Below are positions 47,186 to 60,152 of a stretch of DNA of 64,000 nt, piece after piece. The position numbers and the translations under genes are program-made. The stretch is from NCBI GenBank assembly GCA_963693085.1, contig OY856409.1, forward strand, positions 521,179,803-521,243,802, in the 5' to 3' direction. How positions within the stretch are numbered: position 1 is the stretch's first letter; each line of letters begins with the position of its first letter. This stretch comes from Alisma plantago-aquatica. Its lineage: Eukaryota > Streptophyta > Magnoliopsida > Alismatales > Alismataceae. The notes under the pieces were generated by a model, which was not told the DNA's origin, did no database searches, and worked only from the letters and a program-made list of their open reading frames with translations.

Positions 47186-49261
47186 AAAGGAAGCTGTTGT
47201 AGCAACAATTGCATCTATTGTGCTAACTGTGAGTATATGCCAACTTCTTGTTTATTATTTAGATCAACTTTCTTTGAAATCTTCTTATGTGTTTGAAACA
47301 TTCATATACATCCACAGATGGCTAGCGTGAGAATGCTTCATTGGGCGAAACCTTAATCCCACCGCTCAATCTCTCATCATATCTACAGGTAGAGCTTTAA
47401 AAACCCACCCATCGATTACAACCTTTTCCTTTAACTTCCATTCTATATGCTGAGGTTTGTGCTTATAGTAACCATTTATCCAGATTGTTGAGGTTTTCCG
47501 GTCACTAAGAGATCACGCTATTAAGAATGAATCATTTATATAGAAGATTGTTGCACTAATTTATGTTTTAGTTGTCATTTCAATAAATATAGATATCTTA
47601 CCTCTTCAATTGATCATAATTCTTAGGTGGATTGCTGAAAATTGCTGGTGTCGTTGTTGTTTTGTTCATCTAAAATATAAAAATTCATGTGTTTTCCAGC
47701 TTCTCGAGGTAGATGCAAGTATGATAAGACATCATGATGAGATACTACACCGGAAGAGGCTTTTCCAAGAGGGGTACACCTTTGATTTCAATGTCTCTTG
47801 ATAATGCTTTCATGAAGGTAATAATGTCCTACAAAATTAGACGTCTTTCTATATCTTCACCCTACTAACAAGTTCTCACAACTGAATTCATGTCCATGCT
47901 TGAATTTTGTCTAGGAAACCTTGATTAGAGGATGGACAAGGCTACAACGGAAACTGATATTCCTATTAGAGATCTCACCGTCATGGACAGACATGTATGT
48001 TTCTGTGCCCGTGCAGTTACAAGGATCTCCTTTTCTCCAAATTGCAGTTTACCAGGACAGTTATTTGGTTGCTAAACTTCTTTTTTTATGTGGTTGCTAA
48101 GCTTCAACCAGTTTCTGTTTCGACATCGTTGCAGCTTAAAGATAGACCTGCTGGTGGTGACCAATATCAAAGTGATGGCTTGTTTCCGTTGGGATTGCTT
48201 TTTCTTCTTATTCTTGTATTTCTCCTGCACGGACTCGGCTCAGGATTCGACCTTCCAACCAAAAGACGTTCTGTTGGATGCTGAAGTATCTCCTATGCGT
48301 CCATGTCAATAGCATCAGCGTCCTACAAAAATTCGAATGGCAATGACAAATGTCATGGTAAACTAACATGCTATGAACCAACTTCTACGGTATGGAAAAA
48401 GAAGATGATAGCCCGAGTGGCTTATGGATGAGGATATCGACGAGAGCAAGAAGTTCCGCATCACCTCATCAAGGATTAGTTTGGTAGGGGTGCAGCCAAA
48501 CTGTAAAATGTGAGTTTGATGTCTAAAAGCACATTACAAATCCACGGTTTGTCACCCTGACTACACATGAACTCTAAGACGAAGGTTCATGTGCCGCAGC
48601 TTTCCATGTCTCCAAATGAGCTAGAGGGGTAACCCCTTAAACGGAACATTTCCCGAAGATATGGCACAACGAGTAAGCCATTAGTTTAACTAGATCTTGC
48701 TCTATGAAGCCCTCTTCCACTTTTGATTCTGCCTCAATCGGCCGTCAGGAAGCTGTTCTGCATTGTCAGTCTGACTATTAAGATCAGCGCAATCCCGGAT
48801 GCTACCGAGTTGTTTGTCATCTACATGCAGCTGTTATTTAATTGAACAACCCACCGCGTTTACAGCAGCCCACAGCCCATTAAAAGTCAGTAATTGAGTG
48901 GTTTATGCATCAACTTGTGTTGGAAAATTGTAATACGTACAGCTTCACAGCTAAAGTAATATGTACTCAAGAAGCATTTTTGTAATTTGTTTTGTATATT
49001 TTTGTTCGGGGCAAGATAAAATGTCCTCCCCTTGTAAATCATGTTTGTGTGAAATACAAATATCACTTCTGATTTCAAAGTTGTTGCAGTTTTTTATACA
49101 CATTCATATTGTGATTCAGCGTAATATAAATGTTACTAAAGTATAATTACTCGATCAAAAGTACAGAAAATTATCTTTTATGTTCTTCCATATATGATGT
49201 ACGTATATACATGTCAGCTTATACTGGTTAGATGACATTTTCTGTTGTTGTTTTCCATTAA
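47186..49261. other. Right inner part of CACTA-2, nothing identified
   Basis: Mixed-composition DNA with short open frames (the longest 95 codons at 47997-48284). Parts such as 48130-48330 have exon-like GC content and could be more captured host DNA. I recognise no domain. Confidence 0.4.
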
Positions 49262-49500
49262 AAAGGTGACTGCTGTATATGTAATCTCTTATTAATTAAA
49301 TGACTGTCTGTGATGTCACCTGTTGTGAGTTCTTAAAATGCAGAATCCAAGTATAGGTGACGTGCATCACTTGAGCCTACATACTACATAGGGCACGGCT
49401 GAAAGATGACGTTCATTACATAGACAATTGTTAAGTACATAATCTTTCAAGTCATAGGTGACGCGTTTGGATGTCACCAACGGACTGCTTTTTAGTAGTG
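49262..49500. promoter_or_regulatory. Right subterminal repeats and terminus of CACTA-2
   Basis: AGGTGAC, GATGTCACC and GGTGACGTGCATCAC motifs recur (49265, 49312, 49357, 49457, 49471). The terminus TTTTTAGTAGTG at 49489-49500 is the reverse complement of CACTACTAAAAA. The next bases, AATAGCC, match copy A at 11873, where no CACTA element precedes them. Confidence 0.8.
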
Positions 49501-50566
49501 AATAGCCTGTCATGTTAAAGTATTCACTTACAATATTGAAAATGCTATATGGAGTCACTTTTAGGATCCAAAATAAAACATGTTTGTCATTTTCACATAA
49601 AACAAGAGACATAACTGAAAATATGTTAATTTTTCAATTTTGACCCTGTTTTGTGTGAAAAGAGAAAATGAGGTCCCATTTGTGTCCCAAACTCACTACG
49701 CAACATAACTCTCAAAGTTAGGGTAGGGCATTATCTGATACAGTTTGTTTTGACCCCAAAGCGCCACATAGTGGTCATTGAATTTCAGAACAATCTTGGC
49801 TGCTAGCAAGATCACCAAATTGAACCTGACCACAAAAGTCAGCTTAAGTTCGGCCCAAAACTATTAATTATTAGTAAGTGCTTCTAACACACTTAAACGA
49901 ACATTGATTGTAGGGAGTAGCAACACTTCTAAAGCTTACAACTGACGAAGGAAGTGCGCAAATGTCTCAACAAAAGAGAACTGAAAATATTAAGGTCTAC
50001 TTTTGATCAACTAATTAATTTAGGTGATTGGGATGATGGTTTATCACTTAATTTGTCATGTTTTCTTTTTCAGGTGTTAGACTATACCTTTACAAGAATA
50101 AATATTACAAGATTGTGTGTATATGTATCAGTACAATGAAATATCTACACTGAGTCACATTTTTCATAACAAACTTATGCATCTATTAATGATTCTTTTC
50201 ATATAGTCTTTGACTAGTTAACTGCTCACCCTAACTTTGACTAGACTACATAGGACCAGTTTCAAAAAAAATTAGACCAAACTTAACCATACGACGTGCC
50301 TAAATCAGACATAAACCGCATGGTTTGGTCATGTTCGATTCGGTGTAGTGGTCAACTTTGATTTTATGCCCATCCCTACTCATCGTATCTCCTATATGTG
50401 AAGTCTCGTACATATATCCAATCACTGACGAGTAACTATTGAATTTTCAATGTTATTTAGAACCTAACTGCAACACTTTGAATTGTCATAGAGGACTCGT
50501 AACATGTGGGTAACTTCCAAGAACATTATTTTTAGTATATCTTTTCTCGTAACCCTTTCAAATATT

Positions 50567-50803
50567 TTTTTTTTTTAATTTGCGAGAGAACCACCCCCGC
50601 ACGAGCGCCACTTTTGTGACCCCCGCAGGCGGCGTAAACTCTCGGGGACCCTGACCCGCCCATAAGGGTGGCCCCAACTAGTAGCATCATTGGCCGGCTG
50701 ACGCTATGGGCAAATCATTTCTGAGGCCATATCCAGGAGTTGAACCGGTGCCCTCTCGCAGAGGCCTTGCGAGCCGCACCGCCTGAGCTATGCCTCACCG
50801 GCC
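50567..50803 (-). mobile_element. tRNA-derived SINE, copy B
   Basis: Same element and flanking duplication (CTTTCAAATATT) as at 12945-13180, duplicated with the block. The B box has changed to GGTTCAACTCC, and the A box reads TAGCTCAGGCGG. Confidence 0.83.
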
Positions 50804-53078
50804 TTTCAAATATTCTTTGATATTGTATTACCCCTCTAGTTTAGTGTTCAAGTTCCATTGACCACAAACCTCGCCTGGATCTTGACTCACAACTGCCTTT
50901 GAATTATCCACATTTATCTCACAATTTTACCAACATTATAGGGATTTTTTCAACACTTCCATCAAATTCCTCCATAATGTTGTTCCCGCTTTTGGTTTGA
51001 TGAATTTGTTTTTCATTCACATATAATAATATCTCCGAGACCAGCTCTACAAAATTGCATTACGTAATACAACTAGTGTATATCGCTACCATAGGTACAA
51101 CATGCACTACAAATAGACACTCTATTGTTTCCTTCCTTCTAAATTGACTAGAAGGTAGTGATAGCGAGGATGTTTGGTTTATTAAGTGGTGTATTTTTAG
51201 GCATAGAATTGTTAATGAGGTTGTTCGTGTTGGAGCTGGCACTGTGAATATAATTTGGGTTGTTAAGATAGTTATTCCATATGATTTTTGTGAATGAGTG
51301 ATAACATCTCATTTTGCGCACTTTTTGCATATAATTTATGCTTCTCCTAGCATAATTTTTATAGATTTCTCTACTCATTTTAGTGTCTTATGTCAAAAAT
51401 CTCAATTACTCACATCTTTCACTTTTGCAGGTTCATGCCAAGATATGGTTGTGGACAACACCGCGACCGCGGATGTATAGTCCACAAAGGACCCTGTCGC
51501 TGTCGATGCCTCTATCACCGTCTCTTCACACCGCGATCATGACCATTCACCAGTGCAACGCCCCACGGTCGAGGCCCTATCGCGATCGAGGCTCCCCCTC
51601 GACCGCGACATACAGTCAGCACACTACGACTGTGATAAGAGTCACGAATGAGGCCAAGCTACAACCTAGGCCATGCCTCGACTGAGATCTTACCGCGACC
51701 GTGGCCCAGATGGTTAAGTCAGTGGGTGGTACCTATAAGTTGACCCCCCACCTCGACTTGTCAAAACATCAGATCATCAAGGACCATGAAGTGCAGCTAA
51801 ATTCCAGAGTCACTCACATCCATACCACCAGTCTTGGATCTCTGAAGATGGAAGTTGGAGGAGAGAGAAGATTGATCGCCTGCTTCTTTGAAGGAAGGAG
51901 CCACCGTCACATCGCCCACTCCAGATCTAGATTTGAACAAGTATAGTGGTGTATCGCTATCTGCTATCTCTATCTAGATCTATCATCTTCATTACATTGT
52001 ACTCTCCCTCTCTGTGGTTATTGATGTATCTACCATTTTGTGATGTTGTTATGCTTCTCGTCAACATGTATGGCGAAACATCTAAATTAGGTTCACTACT
52101 ACAGAAATGGCTTATAACGTCACTTTTAAAGGCGTCGGTTGTATAAATATACCGACACCTAAACCCTAAAATGTCGATTTAATATAAAAAACGACATCTG
52201 TCTGTGAAGGGTGACCAGACATGGGTATTGCTTTTATTCAGTGTCGGTTCCCTAATAATAAACCGACGCCTAAAATTAACCGTCAAATCCAAAATTTCCA
52301 GTGAAAAAAATTACCTCCAAAATTTAACATATGGCGTATATTATTAACTACTAAACCGACGACGAAAGGTTATTCGCGAAACAGAACTTGGGCACATTTT
52401 GGTCGTCGGTTTTGCTACAATGACCGATGTTTATGGGTTTTCCCGCGTTGTTCCCGGGAAATTTTTCACATCCTTTGAGCGTCGGTTTTTGAAAGAAACC
52501 GACGACTATGGTCATTAATCGAGAACAAATTTTTTAATCGGCATATGTAGATAGACGTCGGTTTTTTTCTAGTAAAAACCGACGACTCTCATTGAGAATA
52601 GGTGTCGGTATGTTTGTATAACTGGCACCTTTAGTTTTATGTGTCAGTTTTATTTAAGAACTGACACATATTGTTAACTTAACAGCACCCGTGCGAGCCC
52701 GACTCTTCTCTTTTCTCTGTTTCATTCATTCTCGCGGTACTCCAGGGTTTGGTCCAGTGATTTCTCCTCTGCCGCTGCTCGCTGCCACTGCCTCCACACC
52801 TGCCACCGTCACCACTCAGGTTGCCGCCTCTGCTGCTGCCACACCGCCGCCTCTGCTGGACACCTCACCGCGCGATACCCACCGTCACTTCTCGCCGCCA
52901 TTCAACACCTACTCGCCGCCGCCGCCGCTCGACAGAGGAGGTACCCTCTTCGCTTTCTCCCTCTCTTTTGCTTGCTCAACACCTGCTCTCCCTGCCGTTC
53001 TACTGCCTGATCCTCTGCCTGGAAGCAACATGAGGAGGTCACGATCGTGTGGGCCTCCACCTCTTCTTCTTCCTCCAC

Positions 53079-53285
53079 CTCTTCTTCTTCCTGCTCCCTC
53101 TCCTTCCCAAATGGTTTAAAGCAAGGCCACGACCGTGTGGGCTGGCCACGGCTGTGGTTGTGTTGGCCTACCACGGTCGTACTACACGGCCGTGGAAGGC
53201 CAACACAGCCACGGCCGTGGCCAGCCCACACGGTCGTGGCCTTGCTTTTATCTATTTGGTAAGGAGGGAGCAGGAAGAAGAAGAT
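53079..53285. repeat. Long hairpin in CACTA-1 B leader, extended centre
   Basis: The outer arms equal those of copy A (AAGCAAGGCCACGACCGTGT and complement). The centre is about 60 bases longer and continues the palindrome: GGCTGGCCACGGCTGTGG pairs with CCACGGCCGTGGCCAGCC with few mismatches, then TTGTGTTGGCC pairs with GGCCAACACA. Copy A looks like a version that lost the tip. Confidence 0.83.
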
Positions 53286-53747
53286 ACATTTGCAATTGAA
53301 TACTAATGTTTGACCTAATTCTGTAAATTTTGATGCATGTTGAATTACGATATTAAAACCCTAATACACATTTCACCATAATCTTGAATTAAGTATATTG
53401 CTGAAATCTTGTGATCAATCTTTGTAAGATATTAAAACCCTATTGTTAAATCTCTGATTTTGTAGTGATGTGTCACCCTAACATCTACATGAATTCCTAT
53501 TGTATGATGTAGATTGATGATAATGCATGAACTAGTTTGAAATTTTGAAATCAATTATGAATCTCTCCATCCCTAGGTCATACTAATTTATGTGTAATCT
53601 TTATCTTGATGATGAACATGCATGGACACTCGAAATGTTGAAATCAATGTTATAGAATGACAACACATGTATTTGTTGGCCTAGAAACCCGTCCAAGATT
53701 TACTCATTAGGAGTAAATCTTGGATAGTCCCCGGTTTGGGACTATTC

Positions 53748-53935
53748 TTGAACATCTAATCTCACTTAGGATGTAAGTGTATAATGTGTATTAGGTTTTT
53801 GAGAAAATTTTGGTAGCATTTCCCCGTGTGTTCTCTAAGTACATATGTACTTAGAGAACAACGGGGAAATGCTGCCGAATTTTTTTTGAAAACCCAATAC
53901 ACATTATACACTTACTAGTGAGATTAGGTGTTCAA
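53748..53935. mobile_element. Foldback MITE inside CACTA-1 B
   Basis: Counterpart of 16061-16248 at the same place, with a few substitutions (for example TTGAACATC at the left end). Confidence 0.8.
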
Positions 53936-54048
53936 GGATGGGATAGGTGGTTTACATTTATTATATATAAGAATGACATCACATGTATTTGTTAACCCTA
54001 GACCCTAATCTTGTTGTAATATATACTTGTTTTCTCTTTGATCATAGA

Positions 54049-56467
54049 ATGGATAGATCATGGATGTCCATTCACAATCGCTGCACCCCAGAGTTTATAT
54101 CTGGTCTTGACCAGTTTATTAGATTTGTCGAGGAACATAGGAAACAACCTGGAGATAGGTTCTAATGTCCATGTAGGCATTGCGGTAACAACTTGAAAGT
54201 CAGCACTAGTGACGAAATCAAAAGTCATGTCATGTACAATGGGATTATACAAGGCTATACAGAATGGCACTGGTATGGAGAGATTTCAAACCTGAAACCA
54301 GTGGATGTTGATAGCAGTGCTTGTATGGAAGAAGAAATATTCTCCGATGACGTAGATGTGAATGAACCAGTTCCAGTAGACATCATTGATGCGATGCTGG
54401 ATAGTTGTGGGGTAGAGCACACCGATCCACCTCCCATTTTTAGAAACATTGTGCATGATGTTGAGATATCATTATACACATGTTGTACTAAGTTTACAAA
54501 GCTTAGCGTTGTGTTGAGATTGTATAAGCTGAAAGCTAACAATAGATGGAGCGAAAAAAGCTTCACATCATTGTTGTCTTTGTTGAAAGAAATTCTTCCT
54601 GAAGGAAACGAGCTGCCAATCTCAACATATAAGGTAAAGAAATTGTTGTGCCCAATGGGAATGGATGCCAAGAAGATACACGCATGCCCGAATGATTGTG
54701 TATTATTTCAAAAAGACTATGTGGATTTGAAAGATTGTCCAAAATGTGGTGCGTCACGGTATAAATTGACGACTTCGGGGGAGTCCAAAACTGGTTCTCC
54801 TGCCAAGGTGATGTGGTATCTACGTATAATATCACAGTTTCAATGCTTGTTTGCCAATTCGATAGATGTGAAGAATTTGAGGTGGCATGCAGATGTTAAG
54901 AAAAATAATGATGGAATCCTACGACATGCGTCTGATTCCCCACAGTGGAAGAAGATTGATCCATTGTACCCTGAATTTGGTGAAAAAGTCAGGAATCTAA
55001 GACTTGGGCTTTGTACAGATGGGATGAATCCGTACGGGACATTGAGCATCCAACATATCACTTGGCCAGTCATGCTTGTTATATACAATCTTCCTCCCTG
55101 GCTGTGTATAAAAAATAAGTATGTAATGTTGTCGTTGTTGATATCGGGCCCTAAACAACTTGTGAATGATCTCGATGTTTATCTTGAACCTCTAATTGAT
55201 GACTATATTGCCGAAGCATGTAAGGTTTGCAATCACCAGACTTTGTTTCTTTTTAACAGTCTGTGCATCAAAGTTATTGACCCTGATACTCTCGATAATT
55301 TGCAAAGAGAAGTGGTTGTTACCCTATGTCAGCTTGAGATGTATTTTCCTCTGTCATTCTTTGATATCATGGTACATCTTGTTGTCCACTTGACTAGGGA
55401 AGTGAAAATGTTGGGGCCAATTTTCTTACATTGGATGTATCCCTTTGAACGATACATGAGCGTTTTTAAAAGTGATGTTCGAAACTGTTATCGACCTGAA
55501 GGGAGTATTATTGAGGGTTATGTGGCGAGAGAGGTTATGGATTTTTGCAATGACTTTCTCAGTGGTAATGACAGTCTTAGTAATGACAAGAATATTGAGG
55601 AGCAATTTGGCAAAGGAATTTTGGGATCACATGTGAAAGTAATAAGCCGTGAGCAGTTAGAACAAGGTCACTTATATATTTTACACAAGATGGACGAAGT
55701 GAGTGTTTATATCGAGGAACATACCAATTGCATCAAGAGACAATATCCTCGAGCCAATACAATGTGGCTTGCTAGAGAGCATAACAAGACATTTATTAAG
55801 TGGTTCGAAGATAAAGTCTTACATCAACTATCTCAAACACCAGATGATATTACTGAAACTATCAAATGCCTCACCTTTAAACCGAAATTGAATGTTGACT
55901 TATGAAGGGTATGACATTAATGGATTCACATATTACACAAAGCGCCAAGATGATAAGAGTGTCATCCAAAACAGTGGGGCCACCCTTCAAGAGTCGACTA
56001 TGTTTTTTACAAGTGCAAAGGATAAGAGTCTACGTGAAGCTAAAATGTCATATTACGGTGTCATTGAAGACATATGGGAGTTTGACTACATAGATTTCAG
56101 AATTCCGCTCTTCAAATGTAATTGGGTTGATAACACCAAATGAGTTATAGTGGATGAATTGGGTTTCACTTTAGTGAACTTTGAAAAGATTGGCGAGAAG
56201 GGTGAACCATTCATGTTGGCATCACAGGAGAAACAAGTATTTTATATCGATGATCCTGCAAATGAAAAATGGTTGGTTGTTCTTCATGGTAAAAGACAAC
56301 TCATTGAAGATCCTATAGATGAAGAAGAGTACTATGATAAGTATGATGACTCCAGTCCATTCTCAGTTGGGTTGCCAACACCAACAAATATTGAAGCTAA
56401 TGATGACTTGTATGTGCGCTGAGATCACAATGAAGGATTGTTAATTGATAAAAAATCGCAATATTAG
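54049..56467 (+). pseudogene. TNP2-like CACTA transposase, CACTA-1 copy B (core deleted)
   Basis: Start MDRSWMS as in copy A. A stop at 54164-54166 (TAC>TAA) interrupts the zinc region; 54193-55905 is then open for 570 codons. Compared with A, 833 bp (A 17517-18349) are missing after PLIDD near 55206, removing most of the second half of the transposase core including MHVEKNV. The resulting frame change is cancelled by a one-base loss in the T-rich run near 55253, so the DUF4218-like end (FFDIMVHLVVHL) is back in frame. It keeps Arg where A has a stop (PFERYMS) and keeps 12 bp lost in A near 55713. The +1 frameshift before GYDINGFTYYTK (near 55898) is shared with A. More stops lie at 56141-56143 and 56420-56422. 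Confidence 0.9.
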
Positions 56468-56504
56468 AGGCATGTTTATATTTTTTTATACGTTTTATTT
56501 TTCT

Positions 56505-56803
56505 GAATGTGAACTTTACAATGTGAATTACTTTACAATGTGAATGTGAACTTTACAATGTGAATTTTACAATGTGAATTACTTTACAATGTGAATGTGA
56601 AGTTTACAATGTGAGCTTTATAATGTGAATTGCTTTACAATGTGAACTTTATAATATTAATTACTTTACAATGTGAATGTGAACTTTACAATGTGAATTT
56701 TACAATATGTATTACTTTACAATGTGAATGTGAACTTTACAATGTGAGCTTTACAATATGAATTACTTTACAATGTGAACTTTACAATGTGAATGTGAAC
56801 TTT
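56505..56803. repeat. TTTACAATGTGAA minisatellite, copy B
   Basis: Same array as 19622-19938 with slightly different unit composition. It ends at the CAG before the ATG at 56807. Confidence 0.88.
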
Positions 56804-56806
56804 CAG

Positions 56807-59800
56807 ATGGTTGAGCATTCTCCTGATGACTGTGCTGATGATTACCATGAGGGTGAGGACATCAATGCGCCTCCTCACAATGTAAGTTTTAAAAATATAT
56901 ATCATATATTTATATCTATATGTCCATTTCTAGTTATATCCTGTAAGTGTGTTTATTTTGTCAAATTTTAGGTTGATGATGCAAATGTACCCTCTGAAGC
57001 ACTTGAGGCACTTGATGAGCTGCACCAAAAAGTTGACAAGAGAAGGGGCATCACTATGATGAAGAAGTTAATAGCACAAAGGGGCAATGGACCCAAACTT
57101 GTTGTGGATTTTGATAACGCAGGAAATGCAATTGGAGTGAATCACAATTCGTTTGTTTCATAACTTGGGTATGTTACTCGTAGCCATTGCGGTTGTAAGA
57201 TAGATTCTTGGCATAAAGTTCCTAATGGGAAGAAAGACATAATATGGAAGAATTTATGCGTGAGTCATTATTAATTTGCAATTATATTTGTTAGATTACT
57301 AATTTTTTGGATACTATAGTTAATAGTAATTCTATTTTGCAGAGTATATTTGAATTGGATGAAAAGTTGCATTGTAAATGTGTGATGCAACACTGTGGGA
57401 GAGTCCTAAGAAACTATAGAACAAATCTCACCCGAGAATACATAAAAGAAGGTGACAAGAGGAAGAAGACAGCCACATAACAGTGGAACTTCCTGGACCA
57501 AGAAGAATGGGACGCATTTGTTTCTTCAAGACAAACTGATGAATTTAAGGTATTAGGTGTCACCCCCAATTTAATTAATATATGTTGTATTCACCTATTC
57601 AAGATTCACATTTAGTGTTACTAACCAAATCATTAATGTGCATACTAACTAGGCCCTCAGTGAGGCGCAAAAACAAGGCGTGCACTGAATGTGCATGACC
57701 ACATAATGGGTCCAAAGGGGTATGCATGTATTTGCCAAAGACTACAGTCTGAGGCTACTGCTCAGTCTGCTGCTACTCAGGAGTCATCTACTATAGGTAG
57801 CACACCTCTACCTCACCATGATGTCTGGATAGTTGGGAGGCAAAATAAGAAGGGAGAAATAAGGAAGCCCGCAACTGCTGAGGCGGCTGCAAAAATGGTA
57901 AAATACAACTCTTACAGCAATCGTTCGAATATTGATTATTTGTGGTGCTTACTTAATTACAAATTTTTGTTTTGGCGATTAGCGGGAGCTGCACGAGATG
58001 AGAAAATAAGGAAAGTTCATCACTGAGGGCACAAGGGATGAATTGATAGTTGCTCTGGGTAACCCAGACCATCCTGGACGTGTTAGGGCTGTAGGTGCTG
58101 GTGTGGGCATCAAATCGTTCTTTGGGCCATCCCAGCACAAACATGTCCCAAAAGCGGGACTCTCACAAGAAGAGGTAACCAATTCTTTCTTTATAATGTT
58201 ACTGTAAAAGAGAATTCAATAATCAGAAGCTAACATTTCTTTTATCCATGTATAGGTAGATAAGCTAGTTGATAGAAAACTCAAAGAAGTATTGAGCAAG
58301 TGGTAGGCCTCTCAGACGGCCACTCAGTAAACAGTACCTATGATGTCTCGCTCTACTCCTACTGTAGAGGTTGGGAGTAATCCTGTAGACCCACCACCTA
58401 GAACATCCAATGTAAGTATTTTTATGACATAATAACTAGTCTTTTCAAGATGATATATTTTCAAGATGATATGTATATATGTATATAACATTCTTTACAC
58501 AAAAATTTGTAGGGGTTGAAGCCATGCCATCTAAAAAGTAAAGAATTTGTCGTTGCAGAGGCGTCAACTTACCCATCCCTACCAGGGGAAATGTTTCATG
58601 GGACTCCATTACCAGCTGGTTGGGTTTGTGTGAGCCCGCTACGTATATTCCCCAACCGGATGGATCTTCCATTGCCATATGCCCACCCAGATTGTGAAAC
58701 GCTTGGTGAGGCAGAAGGTAGAGTGATATTGTGGCCAAAAGTGGATGTCCTCTATACTGAAAATGTATGGTAAATTTACATTATGTTAAATTGTTAGTGT
58801 GTGTATATGATGTCAGTTGATCTGAAATTATATATATATACATGTTAAAAAGAAAACACCCAGAGCATCTAGGCCTCCACCTCCACCTCTTACATTACCA
58901 AGTTGGGTTCCACAGGACCTACCTGTCCCGTTAGGTCCTAACTGTAGGGGTATGGAAATATGGTTAGGCGAACATGATATAAATTGCCGTATAACTGTTT
59001 CTATAGATGTGGATGCTGCAGGTCAATCATACGAAAGCAACCTATTTATACAAGATATTTTGGAGTTGTTTCGATATGATTGGCTGAATACATCTGTGAT
59101 AGAGCTATGGATAAGGTGAGATCTTCTTTATACATCCATATACCTTGTGTAGGATCTGGTGATCTGGTTTCTTATTTATTAATGCATGCATAATACATGT
59201 TTTGCAGCTACTTAGACAAGATATGTGCAGATTTTTCATTCGAACATGTAGGATTTTTGATTCCATCTTTGATTAGTCTAGTAGCTAAAGACCCTCCATC
59301 AGTTCAACAATAGCTCCATTCAATGTGGAGTAAGTTTACTTTGCTTATAATTTGGACTTGAGAAAATTACATTTTTATTGTCGATTTTGAGTTATTAATT
59401 TTTAACTTTTTTACCTCTAGTGGTACGCATTGGGAGTTACTAGTTATTATCCCCGAAACGTTCACTGTCTATTATCTAGATCCTAAGGTGACTAAATTGA
59501 ATTCAAAATATGGACACAAAATGAAAATGGCATTATTCCGATGAGAAATATTTCATTTTCATATCTATTAACATATGTTATTACATTACTATTTATTTAT
59601 GCAATGTACTGTGTTATATTAATATGTAGGGGTTTAGATGAGTTCAAAAAGGCTGGAGGAAAGGTCCCCAGGAAAAAGAACCAACAAATAATTTGGAAAA
59701 ATGTGGAAGTAAGTTCCCGACTGCAATGTATATATTATTACGGTGAACAATGCTTAATTAGTTGTATTTTTTAATATTTTGTATGTTTCAATTTATAGTG

Positions 59801-60152
59801 TGCTACACATAATTAGTTGTATTTTTTAATATTTTATATGTTTCAATTTATAGTGTGCTACACAAGACAACAGATGGGCATGTGCATACTATGTGATGCG
59901 ATTTATGCACATGATTATCAAATATGCCGCAGTGGACATCGATACCATTCCTGAGGTATTATATATAGTCTCATTAGATAATATGAAATATATCAATCTT
60001 ATTTATATATTATTAATTATATATATACATCATTCTCTTTGCAGGTGTTTAAAACTGACCACAATAAAGGAAAGGCCTTACCAGATGTACATGCTCCCTA
60101 TACGACAGAAGAATTAAATGATGTAAGAGAAGAATGGGCAACAACCATATAA
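56807..60152 (+). pseudogene. CACTA-1 accessory gene B: Transposase_24-like + DUF8039-like + Ulp1-like
   Basis: Same exon plan as the copy at 19941-23323. This copy keeps splice sites that A lost: donor GTGAGT at 57260, acceptor GCAG|AGT at 57342, and acceptor GCAG before VFKTD near 60045. It also keeps Gly (GCGGGA) near 58157 and Trp in RYDWLN near 59080. It has its own stops at 57162-57164 (TAT>TAA) and 57478-57480 (GAA>TAA), and shares the TAG after LSKW near 58304. A 56-bp deletion between two AATA copies near 59313 removes sequence just before the protease His region. The Cys motif (DNRWACAYYVMRFM) survives with Gly replaced by Arg. The 55-60 bp duplication at the acceptor is also present (59765-59865). 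Confidence 0.82.

Larger units (their letters stand above)
24727..49500 (+). mobile_element. CACTA-2: proposed very large CACTA element, left tip eroded
   Basis: The right end is firm: ..GGACTGCTTTTTAGTAGTG at 49500, so the reverse complement begins CACTACTAAAAAG. It is followed by AAT, and copy A has the unoccupied sequence CTAATAGCC at 11871. The left end is inferred. After an 11-base filler (24727-24737), TAAAAAG at 24738 begins a region with GGTGACAT motifs that parallels the right end (TAAAAAG, then GGTGACAT, then ATGACTT and TTAT in the same order). Only about six terminal bases (CACTAC) would be missing. Between the ends lie TNP2-type and Transposase_24-type genes. Other insertions, satellite and captured exons account for the size (24.8 kb). 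If the left end belongs to another element, CACTA-2 is shorter and starts somewhere before 38.5 kb. Confidence 0.5.
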
